This document shows, one piece after another, positions 28,826-41,444 of a DNA stretch of 64,000 nucleotides. Both the position numbers and the translations under genes were made by a program. The notes under the pieces were generated by a model, which was given only the letters and a program-made list of their open reading frames with translations, had not been told where the DNA came from and searched no databases. This stretch comes from Rallus limicola (lineage: Eukaryota; Chordata; Aves; Gruiformes; Rallidae): positions 25,976,015-26,040,014 of the forward strand of contig JAKCOZ010000012.1 in the NCBI GenBank assembly GCA_022605955.1. The letters run 5' to 3'. How positions within the stretch are numbered: the stretch's first letter is position 1; each line of letters opens with the position of its first letter.

Positions 28826-31800
28826 TTGTTAAAAATACTTGTGTCTCCAGCAGTTACATCTCTGACAAGATCATGAACATAACTGAAGATGAAAGACAAT
28901 CAAGCCAATTACAATAAAACCCCAATTTTAATCTGGAGTCAGGACTTTCCATTAGCAACAGAAGTTACTCAACATGGGAAAGAATACCCACTTTGAGCCA
29001 GGATTCCTACATTCCACACTGTTCCCTGTGCATTCCCCAAAGCTGCTCTTGCACAGGCTTCAATTCAACCCCGTATTTGCTGCACCCTGCAGCTGAAGCA
29101 AGCAGCATGGCTTTAATCCCAGGTTAGTGTGTTTTCCTGACTGGGGGGAAGAGCAGCAGTCTGGAATAGCATTATTGGATTACATGAGAACTGCTGGGTT
29201 TTAAATCTTACAGTGCTTATTGAGTTACCAGAGCAGTTTGGAAAACCCATGGGTTGAGAGTGTAAATTAAGGTTTAGCACTAGATTAATCACTCTGTTTA
29301 TTCAGGGGATCTGGATCTCCATTTTACCCATATAAATGATGCATGCAGGCCATTAAAATTCATTCCAGGTTTATTCCAAGCACACTCCTATCTCTGCAGA
29401 TCTGTAGCTAACTGGTTTTGACTGGGATTTGCAAAGTAAAAATGAAAAAAAAGCAAACACATGAAAGCCAGTGCATCCTAGAGGACGCTTTAACCAGGAA
29501 AAAGCAATTCCCACCCAAGGATGCAGCATCCTTGCAACCACTAACCCTTGCAACACTAGTGCTGGCTCCCCATCGTTATCAGAGGTGGGGAGAAAAGGAA
29601 GGATTTCTAGAGACCCTCACCTCTCTGCTCCTCTGCAGCCTCATGTTTTCCTGGGGCACAATGGGGTCCTGACCATGGACTCAGCCACAACCACCACAGT
29701 CAGAACAGAATATGGCTCTGTGGCAGAACCTTCACAGGTCATCAATTAAACATCCCCCTAAGGAACATCAATTTTTTCCTATGCACTACTACTGTGAACT
29801 AAGCTGCAAGTCCTGTAAAAACACCACAGCAAAGCAAGCAAAATATAAAATATGAGAATCTTTTTTCCACCTGGAGATGCTGCTGTTGGGATGCCATGGA
29901 ATACAACCCACACTGGGGACACCGTGGCCATCCTGGAACCTGGGAGGTCCCATGTGGTGTGTACAGCATTTGGGGCACTAGTTTGCTTTTCTTGGTAAAA
30001 AAGTAAAATCTTGAAAAATTAGGAACTAAACACTTGAGACAAATAAAATAGTATTGTTGAGGATCAGATATCAAGGGAAAAATAAGAGGGGAAACACACA
30101 CCCCCAGCATCAGCCTATACCAGTATATCCCAGAAGCTCTCTGCCATATGTTGTTTGAATTCCCTGTCTCTCCAGGATGGCAGCACAGCTATAACCAAAG
30201 CTAAGATTTATTGCACTTTAAAGTATAATGGCTAGAAGGATCCAAAAGCCACTGTTTCACATAAATAAGCATTTAGGGAGTCATTTAAGGACTATAAGTA
30301 CTTCGTGATACCTATTACATCCTATCGAGTCAATCACTCTAAGAGGCCCTAAATGCATATTTAAAACACCCATACTTATTCATGTGAGAGGCTGGAATTG
30401 CAGCACGTGAGTTATTGTGGCTCATGGGGCTGAACTCCTCTGCTAGTGCTGATTTTTGAAGCTGGTTTAGGGGTATAAAATGGCCCTGGGAGCAAATGCA
30501 CTGCCCTGTGCATCGTACCACTGCGGCGGGGAGCAGCATGTGGCCCTGCTCCAAGCCCTGCTCCTGGATCTCCTTTGCTGGGGACTGACAGATGCTGCTG
30601 CTCTTGGCTAAGAAACACATCCATTGTGCTCTCCTGGAAACCTGAGACAGGCAAAGGTAAAAAGTGATAAAATTACCTGGCTCCCCTGTTTCACCCTGGT
30701 CTCCCTTTGTGTGTCGGGCTCGGGGATGTCACAGGAACCCTGCTTCTCTGGTGCACTGCCACTTTCAGTGTGTTTAAGAAACAAAATAGTCCTCAGTAGC
30801 CTTGCCTTTGCTAACAGCAAGTGGTGGGGCTGCTTCCCTCCTGGTCTCCAGTACCATCTTTCAGGGAAGATGATAGCTGCTTTGTGGGGGGGACAGGTCT
30901 GAATCGCCAGGCTGGTTGGTGACAGTGGCTTGTCCTGGGTTGTCAGCCTGTCTGCTGGCCCCACACCACAGGTGAGCAGCCCATGATCCCACCTACCCCC
31001 TCCAAAGTGCCACCCTCTGGGACCATCATGGTGGCATATGTCCCCAGGCCAGGTCAGCGTGGTCCCCTGCTCCTGGTCCCTGTCCCCCACTGGTCCCAGT
31101 CCCCCGCTGCTCCCAGCAGTGATGGGCAACTGGCTGAATGCACCACGAGCAGGAGCTTCCCAGGCAAATGAAAGCAGCAGAGAAGCCATACACAGCCATG
31201 ACACACCACAAGCACCTCACCTGACCACAGAAGGCTCAGCCCCAGCCACAGACACAGAGGCTGCTCTATCCACAGGGGTACATGCTAGAAAAGAGGGGAC
31301 AAAATCCTGCCTGTATCATACAGCCCTCAAGGAAGCACAGGAAGATCTCCACTGTCACTGTCTGCAAGACACAGAAAGCAGTGGCTGCTTTATTGCAGCT
31401 TCCTGGAAAGTGGATTTTCTGGTTGAAATGTCTTTTTTTTTTTTTTTTTGGTGTTTAATAGATGAGATTAGGTGAGATGGACCCAGTACCTACTATCTAT
31501 GAGATGCACTGCCTTAATGTTCCTTCATGAGCAAACAGCCCATCTTAAAGCAGCCACTCAACACTTCATGCTGTCAATCCCAGAATTTAATTATACAATC
31601 CCAAAGGAAGCACATCATGCCTACAGCATGTTCCAAACCAGGGGTTTTACGTATCCATGATACCTGATGATGTCTAAAATGCTACCTAACTGATTCCAAG
31701 TATTTATTTCTCTCCTTTGCCTGGGAATAATCTGGCAGAAATCACAGTGAGCTGTAATTCACCTTTTTAAACTACCCACACAGTGGACTATAAAATTGTA

Positions 31801-32088
31801 TTTGGGATAATATCACGGCATGGAGGTGAATCAGAGTGATTTTAGATGAACATCCAGCTTTAACTGGATTTTCTGGAAAACTTATAGGGATGAGGGCCCT
31901 CTCTGGCTTCTGGTGGATGCAGTTCAGAAACCAAAGTGGATTTCTGGAGCCAAAGGAAGGAGGAGAGAGGATGGGGAAGTTGGCAACAACGCACCTGGAG
32001 AAAGATGTGCTGGAGCAGTCAACAGGCTGCTTGGACAACCCTCAGCACAGCAGTTTCTACATCTAAGTACTGTAGCATAGAGGGGTAA
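28826..32088. other. Intergenic, no gene supported
   Basis: Includes the isolated collagen-like segment at 30677-30710 (minus strand) and a poly-T run. The 198-codon minus-strand frame at 30608-31204 has no recognisable family or codon pattern. Confidence 0.45.
31431..31449. repeat. Poly-T run
   Basis: Nearly 20 T residues in a row. On the minus strand this is a poly-A stretch, but no retrocopy or short interspersed element is recognisable beside it. Confidence 0.9.
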
Positions 32089-32091
32089 TAC

Positions 32092-32157
<66 letters not shown>
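32089..32157. repeat. TATACA-type hexanucleotide microsatellite
   Basis: About eleven nearly perfect copies of a TACATA hexamer. Related imperfect sequence (TATATACACTCATACATGCAC) resumes at 32973 on the far side of the CR1, so the CR1 probably split the original repeat tract. Confidence 0.95.
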
Positions 32158-32165
32158 GTGTTTTT

Positions 32166-32972
32166 ATAGAATCATAGAATCACAGGGGTTGGAAGGGACC
32201 TCCAGAGCCCATGGGGTGCAACCCCCTGCCAAAGCAGGGTCCCTAGGACAGGGCACACAGGGCGGTGTCCAGACGGGGCTGGAATCTCTCCAGAGAAGGA
32301 GACTCCACACCCCCTGGGCAGCCTGGCCCAGGGCTCCCTCACCCTCACTGGGGAAAAGTTCTTCCCCAGATTGGGGGGGAACTCCCTGTGCTCCAACTTG
32401 CAGCCATTGCCCCTTGTCCTGTCCCCACAGACACTGAAAAGGGGCTGGCCATTTCCCCCTGCAGCCCATGCTTAAGATAATTATAAACATTAATTAGGTC
32501 CCCCCTTAGTCTTCTTTTCTCCAGGCTGAACAGCCCCAGCTCCCTCAGCCTTTCCTCACAGGGGAGATGCTCCAGGCCCTTCAGCATCTCTGTATCCCTC
32601 CCCTGGACTCTCTCCAGGAGATCCCTGTCCTTTTGATCCCAGGGAGCCCAGCACTGGACACAACACTGCAGGTGGGGCCTGAGCAGGGCAGAGCAGAGGG
32701 GGAGGATCCCCTCCTGGGACCTGCTGCCCACACTCCTCCTGATGCCCCCAGGATCCCATTGTCTCTCTCAGCCCCAGGACACACTGCTGGCTCATGGCCA
32801 CCCTGTCACCCACCAGGACCCCCAGGTCCTTCTCCACAGAGCTCTTCTCCAGCAGGTCACCCCCAGCCTGTCCTGATTCAAACAGTTCTTCCTTCCCAGG
32901 TGCCAGACTCTGCACTTGCTTTTGTTGAACTTCATGAGGTTTCTCCCTGCCCAGCTCTCCAGCCTGGCCAGG
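32166..32972 (-). mobile_element. CR1 LINE, longer 3' fragment inserted in a microsatellite
   Basis: One of the longest copies here. It runs from the 3' end ATAGAATCATAGAATCACAG through the tail region and into reverse-transcriptase sequence with peptide trace LARLESWAGRNLMKFNKSKC, now frameshifted. TATACAT-rich DNA is present on both sides. Confidence 0.93.
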
Positions 32973-33649
32973 TTATATACACTCATACATGCACATATGT
33001 ATAAATGGCAGTGTTTCTAAGGAATCTGTCATTGCATATTGCAGAATTCAAAGAATAAAATCTTCCACCAGGAAGTTTTATACTGTCTCTAATTTTTGGA
33101 ACCCTTGGTTGTAATGCTTCACTTGCCTGGTGTCCCGCTCACACCACATATCCACCTTCCCCAAGGTTTTTATGGCTACATCCCATGATGCCCATGCCTT
33201 CTCCTTCCAGCACACACCCTTCCATCACCAGACTCAGCAGCTCCACTGATGCAGTGCCAGCATCAGCTTTTGGGGCTCTTTCAGGAAACAGGCAGTTTCT
33301 CACTCTTTCTTTGCAAAGACCCAACAGGCCCACAGAAGCCAAGGAAGTTCAGAGGTTGGGCAAAAATTGTGAGCAAACCTTATTTAAAAATTCATACTTT
33401 AATACTGGGGGGTTTTTTTCATTTCTTTTTTGGGTTTTTTTTTTTTTTTATACCAATCAGGAAAGATTTGGCCAGACAGCTGCTCTTGTCTTGGAGCACA
33501 TGCAATTATCAGACAATCACAGAATCACAGAGTGTCAGGAGTTGGAAGGGACCATGAAAGCTCATCTAGTCCAACCCCCCTGCCAGAGCAGGATCATCCA
33601 GACTAAATCACACATGACAGCACCTAGGCAGGTTTGAATGATTCCAGAG

Positions 33650-33728
33650 AAGGAGACTCCTCAGCCTCTCTGGGCAGCCTGTCCCAGAGCCCTGGACAGG
33701 CTGCCCAGAGAGGCTGAGGAGTCTCCTT
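33650..33728. repeat. Perfect inverted repeat, 35-bp arms, 9-bp loop
   Basis: The left arm (33650-33684) starts AAGGAGACTCCTCAGCC and the right arm (33694-33728) is its exact reverse complement, ending GGCTGAGGAGTCTCCTT. The loop is CAGAGCCCT. The left arm is normal CR1 sequence; the right arm is out of place in the element. Confidence 0.97.
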
Positions 33729-33818
33729 AAATTCACATGGAACTTCCTCTGCTCCAGCTGCACCCACAGCCCCCTGTCCTATTGCTGCCATCACTGAGCA
33801 GAGCCTGGTTCCATCCTC

Positions 33819-34000
33819 CTGCCCAGAGAGGGGGTGGGTGCCCCGTCCCTGGGGGTGTTCAAGGCCAGGTTGGCTGGGGCCCTGGGCAACCTTGTGTAGC
33901 TCCAGGCCTGGAGGTTGGTGTCCCTGCCTGTGGCAGGGGGTTGGAGCTCTGTGATCCTTGGGGTCCCTTCCAATCCATGCCATTCTGTGATTCTATGATT
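33819..34000 (+). mobile_element. CR1 LINE nested in an older CR1
   Basis: A short plus-orientation CR1 3' end beginning CTGCCCAGAGAGGGGGTGGG and ending CCATTCTGTGATTCTATGATT, placed between two segments of an opposite-strand CR1. Belongs to the subfamily with the GCCACAGGCAGGGACACC block. Confidence 0.9.
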
Positions 34001-35573
34001 CCTGACTCTCACATATTTATAGACATTAATAAGGTGACCCCTCAGTCTCCTCTTCTCCAAGCTAAAGAGGCCCTCCCTCAGCCTCTCCTTGTTATTCTCA
34101 TATATGTAAAGTTTCCATAGACAAATACAACCAAGTTGGCCTGCTGCCATGTTTCAGGAAGGTTTTTCCCTGTCAGAACAGGCAACATCTACCATAGGTG
34201 TGTGCCAGGATCACTCACACAGCAGCCACCTATTCATCAGCAGAGGGCAGGTGGTGTTTTCTACCAACCTTTAATGCCAGCGCTGTGGATTAAGCCAAAT
34301 ATTACCAGTTTTCATCTAATTATTTCACAGAGGGTCCCTCTAGCTCCATACACCTGCCACTTTTCCTTGTGAAAGAGAAAATGTAATTAAAATCAGGAGA
34401 TTATACCTACATACCTTCTTTTCAAAGAGGGAGGGGTAGTATCAAGGAGTGACTTGGGCACTGATACTGCCATCCCTTGTAGTTTTGCCATGAGACTGAG
34501 GATATCTAGCAGTCTGAAAGCTGAATCTCTTCAAACCCTGTGACTGCAGAAAATAGCAGATTTCAAGTTAAAAATGTCAGCTCTGAGCCTTGTGTTAGAA
34601 AGGCTCAGGCTCTGGGAGGTAAATGACAAGAATCCCAACTGGAATTCTATTGGAACTTTTCCAGTGGCCATAATGTGAGAGGGGAACAGCTCACAGCTTG
34701 TAATATTTAAGAGATACCAACCTGGTAACTACAAGCAGCTTTACACAAAAGGGATAATAAGGCAGGTTTCTGATTGCTGAGTCAGATTGTGCTCCTGCCA
34801 GGATTAAGATGTATACACAGGAATAGCATCAAGGAAAACACCAGGATACTGGATTTGGTGACAGACTCAGCCCTTTCCAAGTCCTCAGCTACACCACCAG
34901 GCTTTTAATGAGTGTAGGCTTATTGTAGCCACGTTCTAGCTGCACCTGCCCAAGAGATGGCAATGTCTCACTGTGGGACACAGCTTGTCCAAGGCAAAGT
35001 GCTTCCCATCAGCAAAAGCTTTTGTCCCAAGCTTATTATTCCCCAACAAATGCTGCAATCAGTATCTATTTTAATACTGTGAAACCCAGTCAGGCTCTAA
35101 CTACCCAAGTTAATAACCATCTTAGGAGGCAAAGGGCTGACAGACCTCTGCAACAGCAAATTTAATTCAGCAGAGAGATCTGTCCTGCTCCTCTGTGGCA
35201 CAGTGTGGACACACACAGTGTGACACAGGCTCTTTTGTGGGTGATTTTACATCGGGAGGGGTTGTGACACCCCTTGGGAATAAGGAAGAGGAAATGTGTG
35301 CTTTCCTTTGACCCAAATGCTTCTTTGCTTTGGCAAATATATGCTTTGTAATAAAGCCAGGTTACAGCACTTGAAGCTGCAGTGGTTTCGAGTTGGATGC
35401 TGCACCTTAAAATCATGGCAGGAAAGAAATGAATGGGAGAGCGAGGTTGCCTCTGTGTGTGTGGTGACCTCAGAGCTTCTGGGGACTTTATAGGGTTTAC
35501 CAAGTTAAAAAGCAACAGAGAGAGAGAGAGAATTGTCTCTTCTGATGTGCAAACTCAATGCAAGGGGCTTCAG

Positions 35574-36112
35574 ATCACAGAATCACAGAACTATAGGGGT
35601 TGGAAGGGACCTTCAGGGATCACAGAGTGCAACCCCCCTGCCAAAGCAGGGTCCCTAGGACAGGGCACACAGGGTGGTGTCCACACAGGGCTGGAATCTC
35701 TCCAGAGAAGGAGACTCCACACCCCCTGGGCAGCCTGGCCCAGGGCTCCCTCACCCTCACTGGGGAAAAGTTCTTCCCCACATTGGGAGGGAACTCCCTG
35801 TGCTCCAACTTGAGGCCATCGCCCCTTGTCCTGTCCCCACAGACACTGAGCAGAGGCTGCCCATGTCCCCTGTGTCCCACCCTTCAGCTATTGATCCCCA
35901 GTGATCAGATCCCCTCTCAGGCTGCTTCTCTCCAGGCTGAACAGCCCCAGCTCCCTCAGCCTTTCCTCACAGGGGAGATGCTCCAGGCCCTTCATCATCT
36001 CTGTAGCCTCCTCTGGCCTCTCTCCAGGAGATCCCTGGCTTTTTTGTACCAGGGAGCTCAGAACTGGACACAATACTCCAGGTAGGGCCTGACCAGGGCA
36101 GAGCAGAGGGGC
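35574..36112 (-). mobile_element. CR1 LINE, 3' fragment
   Basis: From ATCACAGAATCACAGAACTA through the GCCAAAGCAGGGTCCCTAGG block to ACTCCAGGTAGGGCCTGACC. Peptide traces on the minus strand include [14 protein letters not shown]. Confidence 0.92.
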
Positions 36113-37576
36113 AATCAACAATAAGGTAAGAGGAAAGATCCCCACTGAATTCTCTGGAACAGACACCTTCTGCCCATGCAAGGTGAAAATTAACCATCTC
36201 AGAAACACCAGTCCCCAGTTCTGAGCAGGTGAGAGGCAGTGGGAGAACAGCATTGGGCTCTGGGGTCTCATTTCACAGCTCACCACACTCAGAGAGGAGC
36301 TGCAGAGGCAGAGACACACACATGGGGTTCCCATCTCCCTAAAGGTGTAACCCCTCGCAGGCTCCAGTCCAGGGGCTGCAGTTGCCATGGTGGAGCTGGA
36401 GGAGCATCATCCAGCTCTGCCACAGCTGTTACAGGACTTTGATAAGCGAGGTTATCTCACACTCTGTGGGGTCACACCCCCACCAAACCACGATCCATCC
36501 TTCTCCCACACTCATTTATCCAAACTCCCCCTTGAAGGAGCACTGCACAAACCTCCCCATCTCCCCTGCACCCCATCCAGCAGCAGGAAGAAAACAGGGG
36601 CACACACCCCACCACTCAGTTATCATTACAAATAAAACACATGGTGGGTTTTTTTTTTAGACCTCCTGATGAGGGCAGGAGCAGAATAACCCCCTTTCCC
36701 TCCCTCACAGCAGGCTTTGGACAGGGAGAAGGAGCAAAACATGCCTCAGTGGGGAGGATTGCCATGGAAGGAGGTGTTGGGTGGGACTCCAGACAACGTG
36801 ATGAGGTGTGATGTGTTCTCACAGGCTCAAGACAAAGCAGGGGGTTTGCACGCTGGCAGGAGAAGAGATGGAGAAACAGGGATGATGGGGCAGAAGGTGG
36901 GATACAGAGGGATAACACAAGATGCTCGGGAAAACGCAGAGCACTGCTGCTTCAGCCAGAGGCTCATCACAAGAGGGCAGTCCAAGTGCTCCCAACAGCC
37001 CTGCCCAGGATGGTGTCACAGCCTGCAGCACCCCAAGGTGAAGCACAGGCACCACGGGCTCAGGGCTGCAGCAGGACGCGGTTAGGTAGCAGTCCAAGGC
37101 ACCCAGGAAGAGGCACAGAACATGTATGAACATCCTTGGCTGAAACTTAAGAGCAGCTTCGCTTCTCAGAGATGAAGATCCTGTGTATGAGCCACTCTGC
37201 TGGGAAAGAATTCTGCAATGGCCAGACCTACTTGTGAGTGCTCATCCCAAACCCATACTGAGTTGATTCACATCCCCTCCTCCCCCTGCTTTGTCTGTAT
37301 GATTATTCAAAAGAAGCAGCTCTGAAGCAAGCAGGGATGGCAATGGAACAACAAACCTTCCAGTAAGGCTTAGAGAAAGAGGGGTGGGTTTGTTCAATCC
37401 ATGAGTACAACTGCTCATGCCTGATGTCTGAGTGAGGATGTATGAACATGGTCAGATCTCCTGTGGGTCAAGAACAAGATTTCAACTACAATGAGATCAC
37501 ACACGTGTCACACAGACCATTACACTGGCTGTAGTGATATAATATTGTCAAAGGGACACATCAAGAGCAGAGTGAC

Positions 37577-37770
37577 TCACAGAGTCACAGAGCTGTAGGG
37601 GTTGGCAGGGCCCTCCAGAGCCCATGGGGTCCAACCCCCTGCCAAAGCAGGGTCCCTAGGACAGGGCACACAGATGGGGCTGGAATCTCTCCAGAGAAGG
37701 AGACTCCACACCCCCTGGGCAGCCTGTCCCAGGGCTCCATCATTCCCATGGTGAAGAAGTTCTGGTGCAG
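37577..37770 (-). mobile_element. CR1 LINE, short 3' fragment
   Basis: Begins TCACAGAGTCACAGAGCTGT and is almost identical to the 28.4-kb copy for its first ~90 bases. It then lacks about 15 bases near 37673, and the end (about 37740-37770) is diverged. Confidence 0.88.
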
Positions 37771-38447
37771 AAGGTCTGACTCATGCAGGATTACCACCCA
37801 GCCTTTGCACTCCAAGTTGATTAATCCTTTACCTTCTAATTACTTGTAATACCTCATGTCAGAATGCCACCCAGCCCCTCTCCAACTGGGGTATGGGCAG
37901 AGTTACCCCACCTGGAATTTACCCAGAACACCAGTCAATACTGGTATTTATGAGGACACATGATAGGCTGCATACAAACAATCCCAGACTGGCTGTATGC
38001 TAAGCATGAGTCACTTCCTCTGCAGCAAAACTCTCACACCAGGCCATGGACCTTACCTTTCCCAAAACTCCAAAGGAAATGGCACCACTCATGAGGCAGG
38101 ATGAGACCCCACCACTGCAGCCACTACTGCCTGGGCAGCCAGCATCTCCACAGCCTGTCCTGCCCTACGGGCACCTTCATGCTGACACCAGCTCCCAAAC
38201 CAGGAGCTATACATTGATATGGTCAGCTGAAGCAAGAAATGAGATAGTCACCCACAAATTGTTGTCACCCAGATCCCACAGAGGTGATTGCCTGATCCAG
38301 TCTGCCCTAGAATTAGATAAAAGGTTGGTTGTCCTCTAATTTGTCAGGTTGACCTCACATGTGGTTTGGTCAGGAGATCGGTCTGTGACTTGAAACAGGA
38401 CCAGAGGGAAGAGTAGCACCAAATGAGGACAATAACTAAAGGTTTAG

Positions 38448-38994
38448 CTGAGGCCCCTGTGCTCAGCATTGGTGAGGCTGCACCTCGAGTGCTGGGTCCA
38501 ATTCTGGGCTCCTCAGCATCAGAAGGACATTGGGGTCCTGGAGTGAGTCCAGAGAAGGGCAACCAGGATGGGGAAGGGGCTGGAGGGCAAATCCTCTGAG
38601 GAGCAGCTGAGGGAGCTGGGGGGATTGAGCCTGGAGAAGAGGAGGCTGAGGGGAGCCCTTCTCCCCACCTGCCCTGCCCTGCCAGGAGGGTGCAGAGAGG
38701 TGGGTGCTGGTCTCTTCAGCCAGGGGACAGGAGCTGGGACAAGGGGCAATGGGCTCAAGCTGGGCCAGGGCAGGCTCAGCTCAGCTGGGAGGGCAAAGTT
38801 CTTCCCTGGCAGAGTTGTGGGGCTGTGGCACAGGCTGCCCAGGGAGGGCCTGAGTCCCCATCCCTGGGTGTGTTTAACAGAGGGGAGATGAGGTGCTCAG
38901 GGATCTGGTTTAGCTTAGGATGGGAATGGTTGGACTTGGTTATCCTAAAGGTCTTTTCCAATTGTGTGATCCTGTGTGATCCTGTGTGTGTGAT
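38448..38994 (+). mobile_element. CR1 LINE, 3' fragment
   Basis: From GTGCTCAGCATTGGTGAGGC through GAGGAGCAGCTGAGGGAGC to a tail of three GTGTGATCCT-like repeats. Same subfamily as those at 12.2 and 59.3 kb. The 5' edge is approximate. Confidence 0.9.
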
Positions 38995-41133
38995 ACCTCC
39001 ACCAGCATCCCAGGCTAGGGATGTTTTAAAGGAATATTCTACAAACACAGACAAACCAAGCCTTATGCTTACATGGAAAGTTCCCTTCCTGAGTAGCTAG
39101 AGAAGATCAGAGAAAATATATCTGGGTGTCTCACTGTCACCAAAGAGCTCAGGTCCATGGTTCTGTTAGTTTGGCAGGAGCATCCTTAGGTCTGCTCAGG
39201 TAACTGGGCCTGTGGAGAACCCTAAAATAATTTGGCTCCTGCACTTAAAGTGAAAATATACTTATCCAAAATAATACCAAGGGATTTTTCAGGCCTTGCC
39301 TGCAAGACAGAAGACCTCCCATCTGCAGAAGACAGGTGCAGACTATGCAGTGGAGTTGTTAAAAGCATCACCGTGGCACTCCAACATGACTTAGTAAATA
39401 TTTGACATTGAAGCTTGTAAATACCCAACACACACATCAACTATGACACAAATGCAGATAGCTAACAAGCAAAGGGCTTGATCTTTAGAACTTTCATCCC
39501 TTTCTGCCCTCTAAGAGTCACCTTAATCCTTAAGGAGCAGCCTCACAGCCCGGTGGTTTACCTGCCAGGATGGATGAAGCCATCCTGATGAGAGTGAAAT
39601 AACCAGGAGGAGAAGGGCAGGGGCACTGTGGAGATGGGCAGGAGCCAGCCCAGCAGCAGCACTGCAGCAGGAACACGGGTCAGGCTGCAGAACAGTGCTC
39701 CATGGCAAGAAAGCCACAGCCACAGATGTCACCTACGCCTCTGCTCAACTTCTACACTGAATCCAAGTCGAGCAGGCAAGGGCAAGCTGCAGGAGCTAGC
39801 TGGAGGAATGGGATGGAGACACACCTGGGCACTGAAGCTTGCCCAGTGTGCAATCCAGGCACCCGCTGCTCAGAGCCAGGAAGAAAACTGGCCTGCTGGG
39901 TAGTGTTTCCACAGCAGGGTGTGACAGAGCCTGAAGACTCATGAAATATTCAAAGCCCATAGTTTTGACTTTATAAATGTTATGTTAGCCTTTATGGCAG
40001 GTAAGTGGTTGCATTCCTGTCTCAAGGGACTACTCGGGTGTCTCCTGCAGAGGCAAAAGGCCATGCTCAAATCCCCAGTAATATTTAACACAAATGCCCA
40101 GCAGTAAAACAAGGAAGGGAGCAAATCTTCCAGAGGACAAACCCCTGAGGAGACAAGGAAACAAACTGCTTTATTTTTATCTACTTTATACAAGTACCAA
40201 CTTGGGTATGACTTCTACCCTGACCAGCACAAGACTCTTGGCACCCCCAAGGAAGGTGACAGCCAGGCCTAGATTATCCTGCTGCTCATCTATTATTGCA
40301 CAGAGCTGGTTTTAAAGCACTGGGAAGGTTTGGGGCTCTTTTACTCAGGAGCCATCCCACAGCAGGGGCTGTGCTGGCCAGTGGAAGGGGTGAGGGCTGG
40401 GGGATGCACATCTCAGCCCAGCCAAGCAAACCCACCCACTTCCCAGCACGGCTTCTGCAGAGAGGGGCAAACACATGGGAGAGGGAGCACCTGAACCTGG
40501 CACCTCTGCACCTGCCTGGTGTCAAGGGTGTTTACATGCTTTTTAAAATGTATTTATTTGACCACATCAAGTCTTTCTAGTAGAAAAGTTAACTTTTCAT
40601 TCCCTTTTCTCCCCTCACTTTCTGCTTCGAGTTAGAAAGGGGCACAACTACTTGTAAGTTTAAAACAAAGCCTCTGCACAAGTATTAAGATCAAAGACTA
40701 AACCAGCACCAGTTCAGCAGGCAGCATCCATAAAACCAGCAGCAGAAAAAGAGGGACTGTTCCTGCTGTATGAGCTGGGCATGAAAGGGTCACATTCCTG
40801 ATTGCCCCTCTGCTGCCTGTGCAGCTTTGTGTGAGTGCCTTGTTTGGGTAAGTGCCTTTTAAAGATCCTACTGGAGGAAAGAGCATTTTAAAAGCATCAT
40901 TAAAATGTGTTCAACTATTAAAAGAACGACTTTGATAACAGCTGTCACATCTGGCCCTTGAGAACACTTGTGTTCCTGTATGGCCTTCATACAGGCCATA
41001 TGTGGTTCAGAAGACACCAGCCAGTGCCAGAAGGACAATACTGTGGCTGCACCATGCTGGAGGTGACCCCAGCTCCCATGGCTTTGTGCTTGGAACAAGC
41101 CATCCCCCTTCTGTGGTACCTGCTGGCTCTGGG

Positions 41134-41136
<3 letters not shown>

Positions 41137-41172
<36 letters not shown>
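41137..41172. repeat. TG dinucleotide microsatellite, 18 units
   Basis: An uninterrupted run of eighteen TG units. The valine-cysteine and threonine-histidine repeat peptides in its frames are artefacts of this. Confidence 0.97.
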
Positions 41173-41173
<1 letters not shown>

Positions 41174-41444
41174 CTGCCTCTGCCACATGAGCACAGCCAC
41201 AAGCCAAAGAGAACTTGGTGCCTACAGCCAAAGAGGCTGCGGTGAAACCTTCCACCAGCCACAACCCCAGGCTGCCCCTGGCCCTTTGCTGGGGTCTCTG
41301 TGGCACAGGGAGTTAATGGCAAAATAACCTTGTTTTTCAGCTGACGTGTCACACAGCCCAGCTGCTCCCTCTACCATGGAAGGGGATCTGGCACCAGTGA
41401 TGGCCCTGGTCCCACCCAAACTCGGACCACATTTGCAACACTCT

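Larger units (their letters stand above)
33516..34098 (-). mobile_element. Rearranged CR1 LINE with internal foldback and nested insertion
   Basis: An old reverse-complement CR1: 3' end at 33516 (CAATCACAGAATCACAG begins just before), body to 33684, and internal segments at 33729-33818 and 34001-34098 (GACCCCTCAGTCTCCTCTTC). Two events interrupt it. A 35-base inverted copy of itself (33694-33728) replaces its expected next segment. A separate plus-strand CR1 lies at 33819-34000. The order of the flanking parts agrees with a single original element. Confidence 0.85.

Noticed and set aside
30608..31204. 198-codon minus-strand frame
   Set aside because: No recognisable domain, no start or splice context, and it runs through the isolated collagen-like segment in a different frame.
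31924..32157. Methionine-tyrosine repeat peptide
   Set aside because: It is a translation of the TACATA microsatellite.
40868..41352. Threonine-histidine and valine-cysteine repeat peptides
   Set aside because: They are translations of the TG microsatellite.
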